64,000 nt of DNA, from positions 1-64,000 of the forward strand of contig NZ_NMUA01000006.1 of NCBI RefSeq assembly GCF_002312805.1. The letters are read 5' to 3'. This document shows positions 1-8,436 of this stretch, piece by piece. A model generated the notes under the pieces. It was given only the letters and a program-made list of their open reading frames with translations. It did no database searches and was not told the origin of the DNA. Origin of the DNA: Sphingobium sp. D43FB (GTDB lineage: Bacteria > Pseudomonadota > Alphaproteobacteria > Sphingomonadales > Sphingomonadaceae). The translations under genes were made by a program, and so were the position numbers. The first letter of the stretch is position 1, and every line of letters begins with the position of its first letter.

Positions 1-1245
<1,245 letters not shown>

Positions 1246-1251
<6 letters not shown>

Positions 1252-2262
1252 TCTCATCTTGATTGTCGCTACGCTCGCATCCTGTCAGTCGCCGCGCAGT
1301 CGATCCAGCGCTGGCTCAATCGCATCCTGGCGCTGCCGATTGCGCTGCAAAACGCGATCTTCGACGAGTTCATCTCCCTGGTTGAGGCACGGGTCGATGC
1401 CGCACGGCAAGCTGGAACCCTCGATCTTGGCGTTGAGACGATCGCGGTCGAAAGCTTCGAAGTCATCTCCGATACGCTGCTGCGAACCGATGCTACGTCC
1501 GGAGCGACCACGCATCTGCTGGAGCTGGAGATTGCCCGGGCTCTGAAGCCGCTGACGCTCAAACGGCTCGGCGAACACTTTGGTCTCGACACCGCGCGGC
1601 ATCGCCTGATGCATAACGCCCGGTCCGGCCGTGTCGCTCTGCTGGTCCCGGCGCGCAGCATGCTCTCTGACGAGGGCACACGCATCGCTCGTTTTGAGAT
1701 GATCCGCCCGCTCAAGCGCACGCATATTCCCGCAGAGCAACTCGCCGAGAGCAGCTGGGAGGTGATCGAACAGCCGGAGTTCGAACGCCTGTGGCAGGCC
1801 GAGGTCGATGAAGCGACGTCAAGCTGCAAGCGTGAACGGCTTCACTTGGCTACCGGACTGCTCCTGCCTGTCTGGGACAAGCTGCCTTCGGACTACGTCC
1901 GGGTCAGCCGGATCGCGGCAAAGGATGGGAGTTCGCTCCTTGGCCGCGAAGTGCCGGTCCATAGTGTGCCCGACTTGTGCCGTTCGCTAGGCCTTGAGGA
2001 GGCCAGCGTGTTGTCCGCCGAAGATATCGTGCAGGCTGTCATGCGATCGGGTCGCCCGATGGAAGTGCGGGGCAGGGAGGCGCTGACCCTCAAGCGAAGC
2101 CTCGTCAACGGCGCGCAGCGACTTGAGCTTGCTGGTTGGTCGGCCGCTCGGCTCGACTGGTACAAGGCTCAGGGCTGCTTCACGGAAATCATCCGGTATC
2201 AGACGCGCCTGTTTGTGCCCACTGACCAGGCGAACGCGATCTTGGCCCGTCTGACCCGGTAG
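1246..2262 (+). pseudogene. Strawberry-notch family helicase/methylase-like protein, C-terminal remnant
   Basis: An open frame of about 330 residues resembles the C-terminal part of the large (over 1,300 residue) strawberry-notch-type helicases carried by sphingomonad plasmids. Recognisable blocks are RWLNRILALPIALQNAIFDE near the start and RVSRIAAKDGSSLLGR further on. The SF2 helicase motifs are absent because the IS21 element replaces everything upstream. Homology starts only around 1290, and the sequence between 1251 and there is junction. No plausible start or ribosome site was seen, so it is called a remnant. The family assignment is from memory of the family. Confidence 0.65.
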
Positions 2263-2280
2263 CTTCGCTGTGATGACGGA

Positions 2281-2577
2281 TCAGGCGGCGATCTTTTCGA
2301 CCTTGATGTCCTTTTCGTGGCGGCGCGCCTCGGCAAGGTCGTGCGCCGCCTGCATCCGCAGCAGACTGTCTGCCCTGAGGCCGAAAGCCTTTTCAAACCG
2401 GATCGCCATCTCGGCCGAGATGCCGGCCCGGCCATTGAGCAGGCTGCTCATCGCTTGGCGCGAGACACCGAGCTTCTCGGCTGCGGCCGAAACCGTCAGG
2501 CCATGCGGCTCGACGATCTCAGTGCGCAACCAGACACCGGCATGAACCGCAAAGCTGGGGTGAAGCTTGATAGCCAT
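2281..2577 (-). CDS. higA: HigA-family antitoxin (XRE/VapI type)
   Basis: A 98-residue protein with an XRE helix-turn-helix at about residues 27-66 (LTVSAAAEKLGVSRQAMSSL), characteristic of the HigA/VapI antitoxin group. Antitoxins of this group bind the RelE-fold toxin and repress the operon. The ATG overlaps the stop of the upstream toxin gene in a TGATG junction, so the two are translationally coupled, with toxin first as is usual for higBA. The stop is 18 bp from the end of the convergent helicase remnant. Confidence 0.88.
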   Translation of the reverse strand: MAIKLHPSFAVHAGVWLRTEIVEPHGLTVSAAAEKLGVSRQAMSSLLNGRAGISAEMAIRFEKAFGLRADSLLRMQAAHDLAEARRHEKDIKVEKIAA

Positions 2578-2864
2578 CAGTGATAATCCTCCAGTTCCAG
2601 ATCCTCGATGGCGTTCGCCGCGTTGATCCGGAATGTCATTCGCCAGTTGCGCGTCACGGTCAGGGACCAGGTGCCAGCCCTGTCCCCGCTCAGCAGATGC
2701 GCGCCAAAATTTGGCGGCACCAGAAGTTCGTCAGCCACCTCGATTACGGACAGCCAGGCGAGCATATTGCGAAGGCGTGCCACCAGATTTCCCGGCAGTC
2801 CTTTGGCCTTGCCGGTTTCGGCAAAGCTTCGCAGCGCCTTGTGCGAGATACTCTCTATTTCCAC
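2577..2864 (-). CDS. higB: HigB/RelE-family toxin
   Basis: A 95-residue plasmid-maintenance killer protein of the HigB type, expected to cleave mRNA at the ribosome. Family features are the N-terminal HKALRSFAETGKAKGLP block and the C-terminal WRMTFRI strand. The frame could open at TTG 2891, but the GTG at 2864 fits family length and lies 6 nt downstream of a good -10 box, implying a leaderless transcript. It overlaps higA. Together they form an addiction module suited to a plasmid. Confidence 0.85.
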   Translation of the reverse strand: MEIESISHKALRSFAETGKAKGLPGNLVARLRNMLAWLSVIEVADELLVPPNFGAHLLSGDRAGTWSLTVTRNWRMTFRINAANAIEDLELEDYH

Positions 2865-2869
2865 GCCGC

Positions 2870-2908
2870 TTGATACGCAAATTTCTGCCAAGCGTCAAGT
2901 GTCGCTTG
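2870..2908 (-). promoter_or_regulatory. higBA promoter with overlapping inverted repeat
   Basis: On the minus strand, TTGACG (2893-2898) and TATCAA (2870-2875) are separated by exactly 17 bp. A perfect inverted repeat CAAGCG-N8-CGCTTG covers 2889-2908 and overlaps the -35 box, a likely operator for the HigBA complex. The -10 box ends only 5 nt before the GTG, so the message would begin at or near the start codon. Confidence 0.6.
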
Positions 2909-3001
2909 TCAGATTGAATTTCCCTGAAACTTCGCGATTCGGAGCGAATTGACCCCATCGTGCGTGGCCGAATCGGGATTTCGGAACGTTCGGCTTGTCC
3001 A

Positions 3002-3017
3002 ATTACAATTCTGTAAT
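3002..3017. promoter_or_regulatory. Palindrome upstream of the ParB-like gene
   Basis: ATTACA-ATTC-TGTAAT is a perfect 6-bp inverted repeat in the 289-bp gap between higB and the parB-like gene. It may be an operator for the plus-strand gene. No clear -35/-10 pair was seen beside it. Confidence 0.3.
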
Positions 3018-3180
3018 CGCCTCCCTCAAGCGGCATTGGATCCGAAACAGGCAGCGGCCCTGGGCCGGTCATTGGCAGGTGATCCCGATACGCAAGAAGA
3101 GAGGGGAGGGGGCTTTGCCTTGATGAGCCGATTGGGCGCCGATGGTCGGTCTGCCGGGCTCGCAATCAGGAGTATGTGCC

Positions 3181-5181
3181 ATGATCAGAACGATCCCGTT
3201 GAACAAGCTCGTCCAGTCACCCCGCAATGTTCGCAAGCATTCCGATGCCGCAGCCGATGCCGAACTCGCAGCGAGCATCGCCGCGCTCGGCCTCTTGCAG
3301 AACCTCATTGTCCGGCCCGGCGCCAAGGGCAAGTTCGAGGTCGAAGCCGGTGAACGGCGCCGCCGGGCGATGCTTGCGCTCGCCGACGACAAGGTGCTGC
3401 CGCGCGATCATCAGGTGACCTGCCTGGTCCTTGAAGACACGGCGGAAGCTGCGGTCGAGACCAGCCTTGCCGAAAACTTCCACCGCCTTGCGATGAACCC
3501 GGCCGACGAAGCCGTTGCCTTTGCCTCGCTGATCGAGGGCGGCGCTTCCATCGAAGACGTCGCTCGCCGCTTCGGGCTCACCGTGCGCTTCGTCGAGGGA
3601 CGCCTGCGGCTTGCCAAACTCGCGTCGGTTGTGTTCGAGGCGCTCGCCGCTGGCGAGATCACACTCGACCTGGCCAAGGCCTATGGTGCGACCTCGGATC
3701 AGGCGATCCAGGCGCAGGTCTTCGAGCAGGTATCGTCGGCCTACTACGCCCCCAATCCGGACAGCATCCGGCGCATGGTGCTCGCGGGCACGGTCCGCGG
3801 CAACGATCCCAGGGCCCGGCTGGTCGGGCGCGACGCCTATATCGCGGCCGGTGGACGTATCGAGCGGGAGCTTTTCGACGACGATGACAGCGAGGCCTGG
3901 GCCGACGTTGCTTTGCTTGAAAATCTCGCTTCGGCGAAGATGGATGAACAGGCCAAGGCGCTCGCTGCTGAACAGGGGCTCGCCTGGGTCAAGCCGACGC
4001 TGGATCCCTATGCCAGCCACGATCTGGTCGATGGTCTGGTTCGTCTTCCGGCCGAGCCCGCGCCACTGACCGAAGCCGAACTCGCGCGGCTCGATGAACT
4101 CGACGCATCCTATGACGAGCACGCGGCGATCCTCGAAGATGAGGACAGCGCCGAAGAAGCCGTTGCTGCCGCCGAGGCCGTGATCGAAGCAATCGAGCGC
4201 GAATGCCAGGATATCCGCAGCCGCCCGCCCGTACTGTCGCCGGAACTCAAGGGCGATGCGGGCATGATCCTGACCTTGTCACGCGACGGCACGCCAGTGC
4301 TCCAGCCTGTGTTCTATGGCGAGCGCCAGTCCGAACGGCCGGGCGACGATGATGGTCTCGAGGTCATCGCCGGTAGCGGCGACAACAGTCCGCGCCGCGC
4401 AGCCCTGTCCAAGCGCCTAGTCGACGAACTTGCGATGCAACGCCGCGATGTCCTTGCCCTCCATGTCGCGTCCGATCCCGGCCTTGCGCTGGACCTGCTT
4501 GTCTTCACGCTGGCCGATGGCGATACGCTCGACTGGCGTTCGCGCTCGGCGACAACAATCCGCGGCAGCGTGCCAGCGGGACCAATTGTCGGGTTCGAAG
4601 CGAAGGATGCGCCTGCGAGTGCGGCGCTGGCTGACCTGAAGAGCGGCCTCGATGAAAGCTGGCGTTCCGGGGAAGACGTAGCCGCTCGTTTCGATCATTT
4701 CCGCAACCTTGGCGACGACGTTCGTGCCGCCTGGCTCGGGTTCGTTGTCGGTCGGACATTCGAGGCAAGTCTCAACATGGCGGGTGACCGGCACATCGCT
4801 CTGCAGGATCGCCTGGGGTGCCAGATCGGCATCGACATGGCCCAATGGTGGCGCCCGACAGCGGCCAACTACTTCGACCGCGTCTCGAAGCAGGTCATTC
4901 TCGATGCGCTTGCTGACGTCGGGGGACCGGAACTCTCTGCAAGGTTCGCATCGGTCAAGAAAACTGATCTGGCGATGAGCGCCGAGCGAGTGTTCGCCGG
5001 GACCTACATTACCGAAGCCGAGGTGCGGGACCGTGCGATAGCCTGGGTTCCGGAGGTGATGCGCTTCGCCGATCCTGCGCAGCCCTCGTCGACAGTAGAA
5101 GACGAACTCGGAGGCGAAGCCGTGACGCAAATTAGCAGTGCCAACGACGATTCCCCGGCCCCCCGCGAGATGGCTGCCTGA
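3181..5181 (+). CDS. ParB/RepB/Spo0J-like protein with long C-terminal extension
   Basis: 666 residues from ATG 3181, preceded by an AGGAG box; an upstream in-frame start at 3142 lacks one. Residues 1-95 form a ParB N-terminal (CTPase/nuclease-like) domain: IPLNKLVQSPRNVRKH, then GLLQNLIVRP, then the signature GERRRRAML with ETSLAENFHR. A ParB helix-turn-helix region follows (VARRFGLTVRFVEGRLRLAKL). The remaining 450 residues are acidic and not recognised. No parA is adjacent, so a role in segregation is unproven; long ParB-like proteins are common on sphingomonad plasmids. A good terminator follows. Confidence 0.85.
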   Translation: MIRTIPLNKLVQSPRNVRKHSDAAADAELAASIAALGLLQNLIVRPGAKGKFEVEAGERRRRAMLALADDKVLPRDHQVTCLVLEDTAEAAVETSLAENFHRLAMNPADEAVAFASLIEGGASIEDVARRFGLTVRFVEGRLRLAKLASVVFEALAAGEITLDLAKAYGATSDQAIQAQVFEQVSSAYYAPNPDSIRRMVLAGTVRGNDPRARLVGRDAYIAAGGRIERELFDDDDSEAWADVALLENLASAKMDEQAKALAAEQGLAWVKPTLDPYASHDLVDGLVRLPAEPAPLTEAELARLDELDASYDEHAAILEDEDSAEEAVAAAEAVIEAIERECQDIRSRPPVLSPELKGDAGMILTLSRDGTPVLQPVFYGERQSERPGDDDGLEVIAGSGDNSPRRAALSKRLVDELAMQRRDVLALHVASDPGLALDLLVFTLADGDTLDWRSRSATTIRGSVPAGPIVGFEAKDAPASAALADLKSGLDESWRSGEDVAARFDHFRNLGDDVRAAWLGFVVGRTFEASLNMAGDRHIALQDRLGCQIGIDMAQWWRPTAANYFDRVSKQVILDALADVGGPELSARFASVKKTDLAMSAERVFAGTYITEAEVRDRAIAWVPEVMRFADPAQPSSTVEDELGGEAVTQISSANDDSPAPREMAA

Positions 5182-5212
5182 CCTCCTCCTGACAGGTCAG
5201 TCGTCTCGACCC

Positions 5213-5258
5213 CTGAAGCGGTCCCTCCCATCTCGGGAGGGGCCGCTTCCTTTTTTTG
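5213..5258 (+). terminator. Rho-independent terminator after the ParB-like gene
   Basis: A long GC-rich hairpin (gaagcggtccctccca, a 4-nt loop, then its near complement) runs straight into seven T residues, ending just after the parB-like stop. This is the clearest terminator in the window. Confidence 0.85.
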
Positions 5259-5521
5259 AATGGGGCCGTTGGCATACAGTTCTGTCGTGGGTGCATGAAC
5301 AACAGAAGCAGACATTCCGGTAATCTTGAGGAGGTGTCAGCTTCCACGTTCATCTCTGCTGTTCGTTCACCGAAAGCTGGGCACTGAAAGCCGCTGATTG
5401 TTCATCGTCTGGGTGTCCAGAAAACGACCGGGTATATACACTGGTACGCGGCCTCGTGGGTGGCTCCGCGTCGGTGCCTGGTGCGCCGCGTAACGTAGGC
5501 CAGCCGCCCCGGCAGAAGCTA
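5259..5521. other. Gene-free stretch before the IS5 element
   Basis: No convincing coding frame was seen. It is the left flank of the accessory insert. The TA at 5520-5521 is one copy of the IS5-element target duplication. A GAGGAGG ribosome-site-like string near 5329 has no start codon downstream, which suggests decayed sequence. Confidence 0.4.
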
Positions 5522-5538
5522 GGCTCAGGACTCATTGA

Positions 5539-6156
5539 TTATAGCCAGTAGCAGCAAGTTGCGGCGATGGAGATGGCGGACATGAAGGTGTGGGCGCAGC
5601 GATCGTAGCGGGTTGCGACCCTGCGCCAGTCCTTGATCCTGCCAAAGACGTTCTCGATTTTATGGCGCTGGCGGTAGAGTGTCTTGTCGTAGTGGTACTG
5701 GACCTTGCGATTGGAGCGCGGCGGGATGCAGGCAGTGATGCCGCGTTCGGCCAGCGCGTTACGGAACCAGTTGCTGTCGTAGCCTTTGTCCGCCAACAGT
5801 TCTTTGGCGTTGGGAAGCGCGGAAAGCAGCAGGAATGCGCCCTTGTGGTCGCTCATCTGGCCCTCGGAGAGCAACATCATGATCGGTCGACCCTGGCCAT
5901 CGCAGACGGCATGAAGTTTCGAGTTCAGACCGCCTTTGGTGCGCCCGATACATCGGGAAAGAGCCCCCCTTTTAAGAGGCTGGCCGCCGTCCGATGCGCC
6001 TTCAAATGCGTGGCGTCGATCATGATCCGGTCGGGCTCGCCTGCCTTGCCTGCCAACTCGGCAAAGATGCGATTGAACACGCCCAGGCGGCTCCAACGGA
6101 TGAAGCGGTTGTAGATCGTCTTGTGCGGGCCATAATCCTTGGGGGCATCGCGCCAC
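5539..6156 (-). CDS. IS5-family transposase, C-terminal frame (orfB, made by frameshift)
   Basis: The useful part starts after the slippery site at 5964-5973, with GRTKGGLNSKLHAVCDGQGR. It supplies the second Asp (LLADKGYDSNWFR) and the Glu (RHKIENVFGRIKDWRR with the YREK-like signature) of the DDE core. The upstream residues of this frame are out-of-frame readthrough of orfA and are probably not translated alone. Together with orfA it makes a transposase of about 250 residues. Confidence 0.85.
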   Translation of the reverse strand: MARCPQGLWPAQDDLQPLHPLEPPGRVQSHLCRVGRQGRRARPDHDRRHAFEGASDGGQPLKRGALSRCIGRTKGGLNSKLHAVCDGQGRPIMMLLSEGQMSDHKGAFLLLSALPNAKELLADKGYDSNWFRNALAERGITACIPPRSNRKVQYHYDKTLYRQRHKIENVFGRIKDWRRVATRYDRCAHTFMSAISIAATCCYWL

Positions 6157-6293
6157 ATCAAGCCATGCTTGATGACGTAGATGATCGCCGAAACAATCCG
6201 ACGGTCATCGACCCTCGGCACTCCATGTGACAGCGGGAAAAATGGCTCGATCCGGCGCATCTGCGCCTCGCTCAGCAAAAATAGATCGCTCAT
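5925..6293 (-). CDS. IS5-family transposase, N-terminal frame (orfA)
   Basis: 122 residues beginning MSDLFLLSEAQMRRIEPFFP, the N-terminal DUF4096-type domain of IS5-family transposases, ending with the first catalytic Asp in MIDATHLKAHRTAASL. The second frame begins inside it. A run read as AAAAGGGGGG on the minus strand (5964-5973) is the likely slippery site for -1 frameshifting to make the full enzyme. The frame arithmetic (6293 versus 6156 modulo 3) agrees with a -1 shift. Confidence 0.88.
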   Translation of the reverse strand: MSDLFLLSEAQMRRIEPFFPLSHGVPRVDDRRIVSAIIYVIKHGLMWRDAPKDYGPHKTIYNRFIRWSRLGVFNRIFAELAGKAGEPDRIMIDATHLKAHRTAASLLKGGLFPDVSGAPKAV

Positions 6294-6366
6294 GGCTACA
6301 CCTCCTCGGCGCTACCATTGAATCAATCCAATCCTCATCATGCAAGCAATTTAACAGGTCCTGAGC

Positions 6367-7074
6367 CTAGATTGTGACCAGTTCAGCGAGCTTGGCCGCA
6401 ACGTCTTTCATCGGCTCTTCTGCCGTGCTCAGGCCGCTTCGCGAGCCAAGCAGGGGGCTGACGTTGCGGAGAGCCTCGTAGGTCGTGTTGTGGACGATAG
6501 GAACGAGCAAGTCACGCGCCAGGAGTGCAGAAAGCTCCTTGTCGGCGATGCCCTCTCCTTGGACGCGGCGCAGCAGGGCAGGCGTCACTAGCACGATCCC
6601 GACGCGTGACTTCGCTAGACCCTTGTCGATTTCGCGAAGCAACGACGTACCAAGGGCGACGTCCTTCTCGCTGAACCAAACCGAGACACCGCGTGACACG
6701 AGCAGATCGTGGAGTTCCTTGGCGGCCCCTCCCCGGTCGTCCCACGCATGGCAGAGAAAGACGTCCCGAGGGTCGGGCAGGGGCGCTCGCTTCTCGACGC
6801 TGTCGCGGTAGGGTGTGAGCGCGCGCACCTCGGCAGGCGTATAAACTACGGGCGAACCGACTGGCGACCATTTCGGCCTTGCGCTGCCACCGGACCCGCC
6901 GCCGCTGCTCCGGCCGCCCACGCTGCTGCCCGACGAAGTATAGTAGGACGACGGCGAAGAGTACGACCCGCTGCTGTAGCCACTGGAGCGCCCGTAGCGG
7001 TAACGGCACACAGGGCAGTTTGCCGCTGCTCTCGCCGAGCGGTGTCCCTCTCTTGGCGCTGTGCATCCAGCCAT
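6367..7074 (-). CDS. TIR-domain protein with zinc-finger-like N-terminus
   Basis: 235 residues; the ATG at 7074 has a GGAG box. Residues 1-25 contain C4, H11, C20 and C23, a compact metal-binding arrangement. Residues 29-68 are a low-complexity Gly/Ser/Tyr stretch. A TIR domain follows from about residue 103: DVFLCHAWDDR, GVSVWFSEKDVALGTS, VGIVLVTPALL. Bacterial TIR proteins usually hydrolyse NAD+ in antiphage defence or make a signalling nucleotide; which applies here cannot be seen. It is the last gene of a four-gene minus-strand operon. Its TAG stop lies at the edge of the IS5 element, and the same stop is regenerated if the IS is removed, so the protein is probably full length. Confidence 0.85.
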   Translation of the reverse strand: MAGCTAPREGHRSARAAANCPVCRYRYGRSSGYSSGSYSSPSSYYTSSGSSVGGRSSGGGSGGSARPKWSPVGSPVVYTPAEVRALTPYRDSVEKRAPLPDPRDVFLCHAWDDRGGAAKELHDLLVSRGVSVWFSEKDVALGTSLLREIDKGLAKSRVGIVLVTPALLRRVQGEGIADKELSALLARDLLVPIVHNTTYEALRNVSPLLGSRSGLSTAEEPMKDVAAKLAELVTI

Positions 7075-7161
7075 TTGAACGTCTCCTATTTTCTTTCTTA
7101 AACAAGCTCTAGCTTGGGATATCTGCTCGTGGAGCGCATTATTGCTTGGTCGACGTCGCCT

Positions 7162-7431
7162 TCAGCCGGAGCATTCAGGCAAAGACAGCAAGTTGTCATT
7201 CCATTTGCCGTCCGCGTAGGTGCGCAGATATTTGCCGTTTGGGCCATTGACCACGCCAATGTTGCCGCGATTGCCCGCAACGTAGGTGTAAAAGGTATTG
7301 GTCTTGGCCTCGATGGAGTCGATCACTTGCTGACGAGTCCAGCGCCAGCCGGAGCCGCCGAGGTGAGTTATCCCTTCGTGGGTGTTATCACGCGGTTGCT
7401 TGTTGATGCAGGTAACTTGAACGTCAGCCAT
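7162..7431 (-). CDS. DUF3892-type small protein
   Basis: 89 residues, starting MADVQVTCINKQPRDNTHE, with ITHLGG, a central VIDSIEAKTNTFYTYV and the C-terminal LLSLPEC. This matches the DUF3892 family of small proteins of unknown function, which often sit in accessory regions. It is third in the TIR operon, 87 bp upstream of the TIR gene. The ribosome site is weak. A role with the TIR protein is inferred only from position. Confidence 0.75.
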   Translation of the reverse strand: MADVQVTCINKQPRDNTHEGITHLGGSGWRWTRQQVIDSIEAKTNTFYTYVAGNRGNIGVVNGPNGKYLRTYADGKWNDNLLSLPECSG

Positions 7432-7452
7432 GGGAGAGGGTTCTTTCTTGGA

Positions 7453-7641
7453 TTAGGAATTGGGGCCGTCGCGGCCATCGGGTTCTTTGGCGACGCCCTT
7501 AAACGGCGATCCGCCATTCTTGACGCTCATAAACTCACCAGTGCGCTCGTTGCGCTTCTGATAGTTGCCATCATTGCGCTGGAACTGGGTGCGGGCGGTG
7601 ACTGCGCCGCGACGAAAGTTGCTTCCGGTATTCTTGGCCAT
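7453..7641 (-). CDS. Small basic protein of unknown function
   Basis: 62 residues, rich in Arg, Lys, Asn and Gly, with the pattern RNERTGEFMSVKNGGSPFKG. Small proteins of this look (a tag-like KR..TGRFM..K..G.PFKGV motif) accompany many alphaproteobacterial accessory genes, but the function is not known to me. The ATG at 7641 has an AGGAG box 7 nt upstream. It is second in the TIR operon, 21 bp before the DUF3892 gene. Confidence 0.65.
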   Translation of the reverse strand: MAKNTGSNFRRGAVTARTQFQRNDGNYQKRNERTGEFMSVKNGGSPFKGVAKEPDGRDGPNS

Positions 7642-7657
7642 AAATGCTCCTGTGACC

Positions 7658-7918
7658 TTAGTTGAACGTGTAGCGCTCCCACGGGATGGCGCTGGTCGGC
7701 ACCCCTGAGAGAAAATTGGCGATGTCGCGGCGACCGAAATATGTCGGAACCCCGCGAGAATCCTGAGACATCAAGACAATCGGCATTCCCGGAAAACACC
7801 GGCTAAAGCTCTGAATTGCCGACGACGCTTCATGTCGATTGTCAGTGACATGACGCTTGACCACCACGACCGCGAAGGTCTGGCCTTGTTCCTTAATGAC
7901 AGCACCTTCGAGCTGCAT
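7658..7918 (-). CDS. Hypothetical protein, first gene of the TIR operon
   Basis: 86 residues from ATG 7918 (MQLEGAVIKEQGQTFAVVVV), with an AAAGGAA box upstream. The frame can be extended to 8050, but that start lies inside the 38-bp palindrome and has no ribosome site. No family is recognised. The pattern of alternating strands (TFAVVVVKRHV, MPIVLMSQD, PTYFGRRDIANFL) suggests a compact alpha/beta fold. Its promoter must lie between 7918 and the palindrome shared with the divergent XRE gene. Confidence 0.6.
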   Translation of the reverse strand: MQLEGAVIKEQGQTFAVVVVKRHVTDNRHEASSAIQSFSRCFPGMPIVLMSQDSRGVPTYFGRRDIANFLSGVPTSAIPWERYTFN

Positions 7919-7993
7919 GGCAGTTCCTTTCTGCTTGAACTCGGGCGGGACGCCCTTGCCGCGATTCGTTATATGCCGCGCATTCAAAATGCC

Positions 7994-8050
7994 GTCAATA
8001 CAAACATACAGCATGTCAATCACACAAACATATGTTTGTGTGATTGACAT
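7994..8050. promoter_or_regulatory. 38-bp perfect palindrome and half-site between divergent operons
   Basis: 8013-8050 is a perfect palindrome with 19-bp arms (atgtcaatcacacaaacat per strand, centred at 8031/8032). A second partial copy, gtcaatacaaacatac, lies at 7994-8009. It sits 30 bp before the XRE regulator start and about 95 bp before the TIR operon start, so it is placed to control both. TTGACA occurs at 8044-8049 on the plus strand as a possible -35 box, without a clear -10. Confidence 0.75.
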
Positions 8051-8079
8051 TAGGACTATGTCGGTTCAAAGGCGCAGCC

Positions 8080-8436
8080 ATGAACGAGTGGTCAATCTAT
8101 TCGGCGTTGGGGGAAGCTGTGGCGATAAGGCGTAAAGCCATTGGCCTCACACAAGCACAAGTTGCTGTGAAGGTTGGCATTTCCCGCGCCTCAATTGCAA
8201 ATATTGAATCCGGTCGGCAGAAGGTGTTGCTGCATCAGGTGTATCTGCTTGCGGAAGCCCTGAAGCTGCCATCGATTATGCAGCTTTTGCCCAAGTCGCT
8301 TTTGCGTGGCGAAAACGATATTGTTGTCCCCATTTCCCGCAGTGACATTTCAGAGCGTCAAAAGGCGCAAGTGAATGATGCACTGATGGGCATGTTCAGC
8401 AACGGAACGACGCTTGCCGCTTCGGACGATTCCTAG
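8080..8436 (+). CDS. XRE-family transcriptional regulator
   Basis: 118 residues from ATG 8080 with an AAAGG box; the extended start at 8044 would lie in the palindrome. A Cro/CI helix-turn-helix covers about residues 10-65 (RRKAIGLTQAQVAVKVGISR, ASIANIESGRQ). It is followed by an ImmA/IrrE peptidase gene with a TAGTG overlap, the usual regulator-protease pairing in which the protease cleaves the repressor. The adjacent palindrome is its likely operator. It may act as a switch for the TIR operon and its own operon. Confidence 0.85.
   Translation: MNEWSIYSALGEAVAIRRKAIGLTQAQVAVKVGISRASIANIESGRQKVLLHQVYLLAEALKLPSIMQLLPKSLLRGENDIVVPISRSDISERQKAQVNDALMGMFSNGTTLAASDDS

Larger units (their letters stand above)
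5522..6367 (-). mobile_element. IS5-family insertion sequence (IS427-like group)
   Basis: Terminal inverted repeats ggctcaggac (5522-5531) and gtcctgagcc (6358-6367) are perfect over 10 bp. TA flanks both ends (5520-5521, 6368-6369), matching the 2-bp TA duplication of the IS427 group. Inside are two overlapping minus-strand transposase frames. The 846-bp length is normal for the group. The right end sits in the stop codon of the neighbouring TIR gene. Confidence 0.88.

Noticed and set aside
3217-4122. 301-residue minus-strand frame opposite the ParB-like gene
   Set aside because: Antisense shadow with no domain; the plus-strand gene has ParB signatures and a ribosome site.
7919-8050. N-terminal extension of the first TIR-operon gene (start at 8050)
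   Set aside because: It would be encoded by the operator palindrome and has no ribosome site; ATG 7918 with AAAGGAA is better.
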